A DNA stretch of 13,229 nt, taken from positions 1 to 13,229 of the forward strand of contig JAJFLT010000054.1 of the NCBI GenBank assembly GCA_021772555.1, in the 5' to 3' direction. Below are positions 7,482-13,229 of this stretch, one piece after another (the stretch's first letter is position 1; the number at the start of each line of letters is the position of its first letter). The notes under the pieces were generated by a model. It worked only from the letters and a program-made list of their open reading frames with translations, ran no database searches and had not been told where the DNA came from. The translations under genes and the position numbers were made by a program. Origin of the DNA: Opitutales bacterium (GTDB lineage: Bacteria; Verrucomicrobiota; Verrucomicrobiia; Opitutales; UBA2987).

Positions 7482-9476
7482 TCACTTTTTACCACGCCAT
7501 AAGCTGAATGGCAGTTGGGTATCCCGTTTTTCCTGCCGCCTCTTTTTCTCGAACCAGAGCGAGTCGAGAGATGGATCAGTCCATGTATTTTCTGGACCGT
7601 TGGCTTTCCGCAATGCTTCCAATTCCAACTTAAATTCTTGGCGCAACCGGGATTGCCCGACCACTTCCTTATTTTTTCGTAGTGAAGGCATGGAAGCATC
7701 TATGCGGGCCAATGGTTCCGGTAGGCCTACGCCAATGGCTCCGTTTTCAATCAATGCCGGCCACAACTTCCGAATTTCGGTGATCTTTTCCACGCTGGAC
7801 AAAGCTTTGAGAACTTCGACCGTGCGAGCGAGAACGGTGGGCCCAACCATGTCTTTGATGAGGAAATAGGGTAGGTCGGTATTCCAGGCCGGTATCACTT
7901 TGCGACGTTCCTTGCCCGTAAAATACCATGAATAGACGAAGGCAACGTTTTTCAGCCTCATGAGGATTTCGACCGCCTTGGGGAGAAAAGAAGGCTCCAG
8001 GGTGGTTCCTGGCTCCAGAAAAAGAAGGTATTCGCTACCGACTTTCATCAATTCGCGGTTCCGGCTTTCCTCATTGTCGTCTTCGATAATCTGGGTCTTC
8101 ACCGGTTTATAATCGGAATTTAGGATGGAATCGATCGCATTTTGCAAGCGCCGACCATGGGCAGTTTTATCCAGCGCGGCAGTAACCAGGCCGGGTTGCA
8201 AATCGGTTGGCATTTCGGAAAAGGTTTCAGGGAGGTTATTTGCCGGAAAATAAACCGTGGGCATGGTGGTTTGGGGTTGAAAGTTTTCAATCACTTTCCG
8301 CAAATGCTCGATCCGTCGTTCGGCTATTTTTTGTGGGCCGCAAAAAGCCATAATCTGCTCGTGGGCCGCTTTACCCATGTTCGAGCGTTCTTGTGGGGTA
8401 AGTTTCAAGGCGACATGTAATTTTTGAGCCAGGTCCTGTTCCTTATCCCAACTGAAAAGAAAGCCGTGGCGGCCGTTTTCAGCGATCATTTCGGCCTGCC
8501 CGCCGTTTTCGGATGCGACCACGACTTTGCCCAAAGACATGGCCTCCATACAGGTGTGCGGAAAATTTTCCCATAAGCTGGGGATGATCACAACGGCGGC
8601 CTTTTTTATTTCTTCGAGAACTGCTCCGTGGGGTATTTCACCCGCCAAAACGAGCTTCCCGCAGTCAATCCATTTCTCATAGCGGGATTTCAAATAACCG
8701 CCCACTGTTGTTTTTTCCGATACGTAGCCGGTGTCGCCGCCGATGCACTTGAACGTGAAATCCGCGCCTTCCGACCAGAGCCCGTGGCAGACATCGACCA
8801 GATTGAGGATACCTTTACGCACCTCCAGGCGACCGGGACAGAGAACCGTGGCATTGATTCCAGGGCGCGGTTCGGTTTTGATTCCCTTTGTGTCCAGAGG
8901 ATAGGGGATGACCTTCGGTTCAAGGGGCAGATCCAGGTGCTGTTTCAGGTCGTCGGTTAAAAACCGGCTGGGGGACAAAATCGCATCGGCGGCCAGTAAA
9001 CAGAATTTTTCCATCCGACCAATCCAGTAAAATGGCAATCTGTAACTGTCTTCGCGGTTGATCTCCCTGAGACGAAAATCCGGGGAATGCAAATGTAAGA
9101 GAATGGGGACATCGGTTAGAAGCGATCTGCCCAGCAAACGATTCAGCATCAGAAAATAGCCCAGAGCATTGTAATCCTGGACCTCCACCAAGTCCGGTTT
9201 GGGCTCGCTACGGGCCAGGGATTCCACGGTTTGAGCCAGCTGGTAACTCAATATTGCGGGGCGGCTCATGTGTTTTTTCAATAGGCTAGCATTGGAATCT
9301 ATGCCCACAAGCCGCACGCCTGGTTCCACCACACCCAAACTTTCGGTGCGGTCACCGGTGATGACCGTAACCTGGTGGCCGATTTTTCCCAGCAACCTGG
9401 CGTAGTTGGAAGCGTAGCGCGCTATGCCTCCGCTGCTTTTACCGGGCCACTCCGAAACCAGTATCCAAATACGCAT
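7482..9476 (-). CDS. Two-domain glycosyltransferase: GT4 plus degenerate GT2-like
   Basis: A 664-residue cytoplasmic or membrane-peripheral glycosyltransferase, probably adding sugars to a surface polysaccharide. Residues 1-395 form a GT-B fold family 4 enzyme. It has the glycine-rich N-terminal loop GGIARYASNYARLL (16-29), the donor-phosphate site CPGRLEVRKG (213-222, R216 and K221), and the E-x7-E motif in ENFPHTCME (E303, E311) followed by GGQAEMI. This domain looks active. Residues 428-595 look like a GT-A family 2 domain (SRNRELMKVGSEYLLFLEPG at 471-490, then VAFVYSWYF). Where GT2 enzymes have the metal-binding D-x-D after YxLFLD, this has EPGTT, so the domain is probably inactive or only binds acceptor. 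The C-terminus is charged and coiled. The ATG at 9476 has no Shine-Dalgarno sequence. Sugar specificity is unknown. Confidence 0.87.
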   Translation of the reverse strand: MRIWILVSEWPGKSSGGIARYASNYARLLGKIGHQVTVITGDRTESLGVVEPGVRLVGIDSNASLLKKHMSRPAILSYQLAQTVESLARSEPKPDLVEVQDYNALGYFLMLNRLLGRSLLTDVPILLHLHSPDFRLREINREDSYRLPFYWIGRMEKFCLLAADAILSPSRFLTDDLKQHLDLPLEPKVIPYPLDTKGIKTEPRPGINATVLCPGRLEVRKGILNLVDVCHGLWSEGADFTFKCIGGDTGYVSEKTTVGGYLKSRYEKWIDCGKLVLAGEIPHGAVLEEIKKAAVVIIPSLWENFPHTCMEAMSLGKVVVASENGGQAEMIAENGRHGFLFSWDKEQDLAQKLHVALKLTPQERSNMGKAAHEQIMAFCGPQKIAERRIEHLRKVIENFQPQTTMPTVYFPANNLPETFSEMPTDLQPGLVTAALDKTAHGRRLQNAIDSILNSDYKPVKTQIIEDDNEESRNRELMKVGSEYLLFLEPGTTLEPSFLPKAVEILMRLKNVAFVYSWYFTGKERRKVIPAWNTDLPYFLIKDMVGPTVLARTVEVLKALSSVEKITEIRKLWPALIENGAIGVGLPEPLARIDASMPSLRKNKEVVGQSRLRQEFKLELEALRKANGPENTWTDPSLDSLWFEKKRRQEKRDTQLPFSLWRGKK

Positions 9477-9500
9477 CTTGGAAAAATTTCCGGTTCGGTT

Positions 9501-9520
9501 TTCGGCCGTGAACAGCCGAA
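9501..9520 (-). other. Hairpin in the leader of the glycosyltransferase gene
   Basis: TTCGGC (9501-9506) and GCCGAA (9515-9520) form a perfect 6-base inverted repeat with an 8-base loop, 25 bases upstream of the glycosyltransferase start on the minus strand. No T-tract follows on that strand. It may be a leader hairpin, or part of the read-through control between the FKBP gene and the glycosyltransferase. The function is not established. Confidence 0.3.
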
Positions 9521-9535
9521 TTTTGATTTATTCGA

Positions 9536-9569
9536 GTTTTAAAAATATAGGTTCCCGATTTCAGGAACC
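9536..9569 (-). terminator. Probable intrinsic terminator after the FKBP gene
   Basis: Read on the minus strand, GGTTCC (9569-9564) and GGAACC (9555-9550) form a 6-base stem around an 8-base loop that includes the stop codon of the FKBP gene. The run TATATTTTT follows at once. This is a short but typical intrinsic terminator. It would limit, though perhaps not abolish, read-through into the glycosyltransferase gene. Confidence 0.5.
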
Positions 9570-10544
9570 AGAGCCACTCGGATGACCTGAAGGCATTGTT
9601 GCTCCCGCCGGGGGAGGAGGAGGCGTCTTGGGCACATTGCGGGGAAAATCCGGGGGCCTTCTATTGGGCGGGAAGCCGGGAGGCGGTCCACTGGGCGGTG
9701 GCGGGATATTAGTCGGCAACCCTTGAGGCGGCTTCTTTTCACCGGTTACTTCCAAAAGATCGATTTCAAAAATGAGCAAATCACCCGCCTTGATTTTTCC
9801 TCCGGGACGAGGGCTGTTGCCATACCCGAGGCTGGAAGGCACATAAAGCATGATTTTGCCACCTTCACCGATGAGTTGCAGGCCTTCGGTCCAACCCTTC
9901 ACTACACGGTTGAGGGCGAATTCGCCTGGCGCGTTGCGACTATAGGAACTGTCAAACTCCGTACCGTCTATCAGATTACCCCGGTAATTTACCTTCACCC
10001 AATCGGTTTCCTTTGGTACTTTCTCTCCACCTTCTTCCAGGATTTTGTAGTGTAGGCCGCTGGCCGTCCTTTTTACTTCGGGGTCCTGGCTCAACTCTTC
10101 CAGGAAATTTTCTCCCTCCCTAATATTGGGAATAGAGTTTTTTTCCGCGTCCTCCTGCTGCTTTTTAAGAAAGTCGGCCCGTTTGCTTTGCACGATTGTC
10201 TTGGCCCGATCCAAGTGTTGTTGCAGGTCGGGCGGCATCTTATCGGTTTTCCACGATTGACGGATTCCCATGATAATGTGTTCAAGTTCGTCCTCACTGT
10301 AACCCACTTGGATGCCGACTTGCTGGCCGATCATATAGCCCATGGCTTTCAGTGCCTCTCCGTCCTCACCCAAATCAGCGATCTCAGGCTTCGCCGGGGC
10401 TTCCATGTGCGATTCGGCTTTGGGATGAGAATCGTGGTCCGCGGAGGTTTCCTTGACCGGTTCCGGCGATTTGCCGCATCCCAGAAATGTTAATAAAAAC
10501 ACGCCTGTCAGCGTGAAGGTTGTTTGAGAGTGTTTCATTTTCAT
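9561..10544 (-). CDS. FKBP-type peptidyl-prolyl isomerase lipoprotein (Mip/FkpA-like)
   Basis: A 327-residue exported folding catalyst that isomerises Xaa-Pro bonds in periplasmic or outer-membrane proteins. The N-terminus is a lipoprotein signal ending LLTFLGC with C23 as the lipidation site; phenylalanine at -3 is slightly unusual. Residues 60-155 resemble the helical dimerisation domain of Mip-like proteins (YMIGQQVG at 70-77). The FKBP domain spans about 162-267 and keeps the aromatic pocket: Y187, F197-D198 (EFDSSY), F209, W218 (VVKGWTEGLQLI), Y241 (SSLGYG) and F259. It should therefore be active. Residues 271-327 are a Pro/Gly-rich extension (GLPTNIPPPPSGPPPG) not usual in the family, similar to the tail of the proline-rich protein at 6585. 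The ATG at 10544 lacks a Shine-Dalgarno sequence; a second ATG two codons later is possible. It is first in the three-gene minus-strand block. Its link to polysaccharide synthesis is only positional. Confidence 0.9.
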   Translation of the reverse strand: MKMKHSQTTFTLTGVFLLTFLGCGKSPEPVKETSADHDSHPKAESHMEAPAKPEIADLGEDGEALKAMGYMIGQQVGIQVGYSEDELEHIIMGIRQSWKTDKMPPDLQQHLDRAKTIVQSKRADFLKKQQEDAEKNSIPNIREGENFLEELSQDPEVKRTASGLHYKILEEGGEKVPKETDWVKVNYRGNLIDGTEFDSSYSRNAPGEFALNRVVKGWTEGLQLIGEGGKIMLYVPSSLGYGNSPRPGGKIKAGDLLIFEIDLLEVTGEKKPPQGLPTNIPPPPSGPPPGFPPNRRPPDFPRNVPKTPPPPPAGATMPSGHPSGSGS

Positions 10545-10632
10545 AATCTTGGAAACAACGAGGAAAAGCTCTTTCCCGCTCAGGTCAAATCATTAGCGCA
10601 AGGAAATTTCGACGAATAAAGCGATCTTGTTG

Positions 10633-10784
10633 CAGGATTGAAGGTTTCAGTGTTCGGGTGCAGGTGCTGGATATAGGTTTTCGAGACCCTTTTGATTTTC
10701 AAATCCAGTCTTCAGGTTCCTGGATTCTGTATTCCGCCCAGTAACTCATCTCGTATCCTCCCGACAACTGAAACCTACATCCTG
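10633..10784. repeat. Palindromic intergenic element, copy B, in a 331-base gene-free stretch
   Basis: The stretch 10545-10875 holds no credible gene. Within it, the arm at 10633-10651 (CAGGAT plus GGTTTCAGT) is inverted at 10767-10784 (ACTGAAACC plus ATCCTG). The left part, GGTTTCAGTGTTCGGGTG (10643-10660), matches copy A at 6488-6505 at 16 of 18 positions. The right part, CTGAAACCTACATCCTG (10768-10784), matches copy A's CTGACACCTGTATCCTG at 14 of 17, in the same orientation. Inside are AATCCAG/CTGGATT (10702-10708 and 10720-10726), which form a small hairpin, and two CAGGTxCTGGAT-like units (10661 and 10713). The remaining 10785-10875 is AT-rich and should hold the promoter of the ATPase gene, but I cannot assign clear boxes. 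Confidence 0.6.
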
Positions 10785-10875
10785 TGTACATTTCAATTTA
10801 ACGGTTTAGACTGGCTTCACAGCAGTCATTTGCTTAATATTTCTGTTTTTTCCAACAAAATCCCCCTTTTCTGAA

Positions 10876-12201
10876 ATGGCCGATCCGGTAATTCGAGTAC
10901 AAGAGGTTGATAAAGTTTATGGCATTTGGAGCGATGCCAGGGCGCGGTTGACCGTGCCCCTGGCTCAGAAGATCGATGCGGTTCCCTTTTTGCCAAAATC
11001 CATTAAATCGCGCCTCCAGAATCATGCCAGTAGTTCTTTCAAGGAATTTTACGCCTTGCGCGATATCTCCCTGGATGTATTCCCGGGCGACGCCGTGGGC
11101 ATCATTGGGAAAAACGGATCGGGGAAATCGACTTTATTGCAAATCATCGCCGGAACCCTTCAAGCCACTAGGGGCAAAGTCGAGGCCCACGGAAGGGTGG
11201 CGGCTCTATTGGAACTCGGTTCAGGCTTTAACCCCGAATTCACGGGCCGGGAAAACGTTTACCTTAACGCCACAGTTTTGGGGCTCAAGCGGAGGGAGAT
11301 CGATGCCAAGTTCGAACAGATTGCCGATTTTGCCGATATCGGGGAATTCATGGACCAGCCCACCAAAACCTATAGCAGCGGGATGATGGTGCGGTTGGCT
11401 TTCTCGGTGCAAACATTGGTCGATCCCGATATTCTTATCGTCGATGAAGCCCTTTCCGTCGGGGATGTATTTTTTCAGGCCAAATGCATCCGACGCCTTC
11501 ACCAGTACCTTGAAAACGGGGGAACCTTATTGTTCGTCACCCACGACGTTTCGGCCGTGCAAAGGATTTGCCAACGGGCTATATTGTTGCGCCAGGGAAA
11601 AATCGCCGCTACCGGCGAGCCCCGCGAGATTACGGCGCTCTATCATACCCTGGATCAACCGGAAGATACCACTGATGAAACGGTTACAGTCTGCAAAGCG
11701 AAAGTGTCCAGAGATGGCCAGGATTTCCAGAGTGTTCCCTTGCTCCGCGATACCGCCAGCGGGGACGGTTCCGCTAAAATCCGGGGCATTTGCCTGCGTG
11801 ACAAATCCGGCCGTACCACGACCGGTTTCAACAGTGGTGATATCATGGCAGCCCAGGTTATGATCGACATTCTCAAGCCCATGAGGGATTTCGATTTTGG
11901 CCTCGGCTTGCGCGATAAAACAGGACAGCTGATGGGTGGTTATCACACCTATTACAATATTTCCGGCAAAAAAATTGACCGCGCCGAGCCCGGTGACCGC
12001 TTTCTTCTGACCCTGCGCCTGGAACTCTCGTTGCAGCCTGGCTCGTATTTGATGATTGCCGGGGTGGCCACCAATTTTTCCCGGGATAAATGGACCGATC
12101 ACGATACCCTTTGGGATTGCTGCAAAATCGATATCACTGGCAAGGCTGAATTTTGGGGGGCCTTTCCCCTGAAATCCACCTACACCCAAATAAAGGTATG
12201 A
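10876..12201 (+). CDS. Polysaccharide ABC transporter ATP-binding protein with C-terminal sugar-binding domain (Wzt type)
   Basis: A 441-residue cytoplasmic ATPase that should drive export through the Wzm-type permease encoded at 5637-6464. The nucleotide-binding domain spans about residues 5-245. Its motifs are Walker A GKNGSGKST (78-86), the family-typical ELGSGFNPEFTGREN (113-127), signature YSSGMMVRL (166-174), Walker B ILIVDEAL (186-193, E191 catalytic) and switch histidine H223 (VTHD). All are intact. Residues 270-441 form a second, beta-rich domain (SGRTTTGFNSGDIM, FDFGLGLRDKTGQLMGGYHT, LQPGSYLMIAGVA) matching the C-terminal domain of O8/O9a-type Wzt, which binds the modified non-reducing end of the chain. 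The ATG at 10876 has no Shine-Dalgarno sequence. The methyltransferase gene follows after 18 bases, so the two are probably co-transcribed. Confidence 0.93.
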   Translation: MADPVIRVQEVDKVYGIWSDARARLTVPLAQKIDAVPFLPKSIKSRLQNHASSSFKEFYALRDISLDVFPGDAVGIIGKNGSGKSTLLQIIAGTLQATRGKVEAHGRVAALLELGSGFNPEFTGRENVYLNATVLGLKRREIDAKFEQIADFADIGEFMDQPTKTYSSGMMVRLAFSVQTLVDPDILIVDEALSVGDVFFQAKCIRRLHQYLENGGTLLFVTHDVSAVQRICQRAILLRQGKIAATGEPREITALYHTLDQPEDTTDETVTVCKAKVSRDGQDFQSVPLLRDTASGDGSAKIRGICLRDKSGRTTTGFNSGDIMAAQVMIDILKPMRDFDFGLGLRDKTGQLMGGYHTYYNISGKKIDRAEPGDRFLLTLRLELSLQPGSYLMIAGVATNFSRDKWTDHDTLWDCCKIDITGKAEFWGAFPLKSTYTQIKV

Positions 12202-12219
12202 TCCCGCCCACAAACCACC

Positions 12220-13200
12220 ATGGCCGAAGAACGTATTGATCCATTCCTGTGCGAAAATTATTGGCGTGTGGATCATTTGAGCCGCTATATTTTTGCCCTC
12301 TCACTGTGCCGGGGAAAGACTGTGCTCGATGCCGCCTGCGGCTTTGGCTATGGTGCCGCTCTGTTGGCCAATAACGGCGCAAAAGAAGTAATCGGAGTGG
12401 ACAATAGCACCGATGCGATTGAAGAGGCGGCAAAACGTTACGGTGAGAAAAATGTTTCATTTGAGGTGGCGGATTTGGAGCAACCACTTCCTCTTGGGGA
12501 GAATCGTTTTGATCTCGTCGTCAGTTTTGAAACCCTGGAGCATCTGGAGCAGGCGCATACGGCACTGGATCACCTTGTGCGCGCATTATCGGAAAATGGC
12601 ATTCTCATTATTTCCGTTCCCGGAGAAAAGGATGCCGAGTCCGAAAATCCATTCCATTTGCAGCATTTTACCAAAGAATCGTTCGTATCGATGTTGCGGG
12701 AGCGTTTCGCCCACGTCACTTTGCATCAGCAAATCCTGACTGTCGGTTCCACTATCCACTCGAGTGCCGCTACAAATCCTTTACCTTTTAAAGAATCCAC
12801 CAAAATGGAGGAGGTTGCCCAAAGCCGGGATTGGATGCTCGATACGGACTCAATACCCGATTCCTACGTCGCTGTTTGCGGAAATCAAGCGGTTCCGGTA
12901 ATTGAAAATATCGGGTCCAGTTCCCGCCTATTATGGTTGGAAGTTATCGATGATCTAAAACGCTGGAAAGATTATGGGCATAATCAGGAAGCCCGCGCCT
13001 CGGATTCCGAACGGGATTTGGAAGTTAAAATCGACGAAATTAATCGCTGGACAGCATGGGCGGCCAACACAGAGCTTATTATCAAGCACCTGGAAGGGCA
13101 GAGAAAAGACCTCTGGCAGCGCATCGGTCAATTGACCGCGATCAATAACAGACAACAAGAATCGATCGAGGAATTGCAGAAAAAGCTAAAGCAGGATTAA
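12220..13200 (+). CDS. Class I SAM-dependent methyltransferase with C-terminal coiled coil
   Basis: A 326-residue protein. Residues 1-165 are a Rossmann-type methyltransferase. Motif I is VLDAACGFGYG (35-45). The acidic residue that contacts the SAM ribose is D61 (IGVDNS), D85 follows in EVADLEQPLP, and motif IV is FDLVVSFETLEHLE (97-110). A loop FHLQHFTKESF lies after the core. Residues 165-250 are less conserved. Residues 252-326 are rich in E, K, R, Q and L (IDEINRW, IIKHLEGQRKDLWQRIGQL, SIEELQKKLKQ) and are probably coiled coil. The substrate is unknown. Its position directly after a Wzt with a sugar-binding domain suggests it methylates a glycan, possibly capping the chain end. No kinase domain is present, unlike WbdD. 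The ATG at 12220 has no Shine-Dalgarno sequence. Confidence 0.88.
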   Translation: MAEERIDPFLCENYWRVDHLSRYIFALSLCRGKTVLDAACGFGYGAALLANNGAKEVIGVDNSTDAIEEAAKRYGEKNVSFEVADLEQPLPLGENRFDLVVSFETLEHLEQAHTALDHLVRALSENGILIISVPGEKDAESENPFHLQHFTKESFVSMLRERFAHVTLHQQILTVGSTIHSSAATNPLPFKESTKMEEVAQSRDWMLDTDSIPDSYVAVCGNQAVPVIENIGSSSRLLWLEVIDDLKRWKDYGHNQEARASDSERDLEVKIDEINRWTAWAANTELIIKHLEGQRKDLWQRIGQLTAINNRQQESIEELQKKLKQD

Positions 13201-13229
13201 CGGGCCCGCCCTCACGCTTTTTGCTTTTT
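13180..13229 (+). terminator. Possible terminator after the methyltransferase gene
   Basis: AAAAAGC (13180-13186, inside the end of the gene) is inverted as GCTTTTT (13216-13222), with more T residues following to the window edge. The loop is 29 bases and includes the palindrome CGGGCCCG (13201-13208). The T-rich end fits a terminator, but the long loop makes it weak, and the window ends before the signal can be judged. Confidence 0.25.

Noticed and set aside
10692..10874. A 60-residue open frame in the spacer before the ATPase gene
   Set aside because: It starts at a TTG inside the palindromic element, lacks a ribosome site, and its translation looks like non-coding AT-rich sequence.
11527..12276. 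A 249-residue minus-strand open frame opposite the ATPase C-terminal domain
   Set aside because: It overlaps the Wzt coding sequence and the start of the methyltransferase. Its translation shows no family motif, and no ribosome site supports it.

Overview
The window is 13.2 kb of a Gram-negative-type bacterial chromosome at moderate GC. It holds ten confident protein genes and no RNA genes, CRISPR array or transposase that I can see. The best lineage guess is a Verrucomicrobiota-like bacterium (Opitutae/Puniceicoccales), at moderate confidence. The reasons are the tryptophan-rich tail on the secreted haloperoxidase, the Pro/Gly-rich tails on secreted proteins, and the weak or absent Shine-Dalgarno sequences before most ATG starts.

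Layout. (1) 55-1230 (+): MFS transporter, converging on the next unit over a short hairpin. (2) 5440-1247 (-): a tight unit of a membrane-anchored TPR protein, a nucleoside hydrolase (11-base overlap) and a secreted vanadium-dependent haloperoxidase-like protein with an intact PAP2-type metal site. (3) From 5550/5637 (+): the membrane permease of a polysaccharide ABC exporter (Wzm type). (4) 10544-6585 (-): an FKBP-type prolyl isomerase lipoprotein, a two-domain glycosyltransferase, and a secreted proline-rich protein. (5) 10876-13200 (+): the matching ATPase with a C-terminal carbohydrate-binding-like domain (Wzt type), then a SAM methyltransferase with a C-terminal coiled coil.

How the genes fit together. 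The permease, ATPase, methyltransferase and glycosyltransferase are parts of an ABC-dependent O-antigen or surface-polysaccharide locus. In the O8/O9a paradigm a terminal modification is recognised by the C-terminal domain of Wzt, and the chain terminator carries a coiled coil. The Wzt/methyltransferase pair here resembles that arrangement. Unusually, permease and ATPase are separated by about 4.4 kb of opposite-strand genes.

Most unusual structure. The opposite-strand block is bracketed by two related, palindromic, non-coding elements (6488-6565 and 10633-10784). They share both outer arms but differ in internal length. Inverting the block would make its three genes co-directional with the exporter. 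The two secreted proteins at the block's ends also share a Pro/Gly-rich C-terminal tail. The glycosyltransferase ends in a GT2-like domain that appears to have lost its DXD motif.
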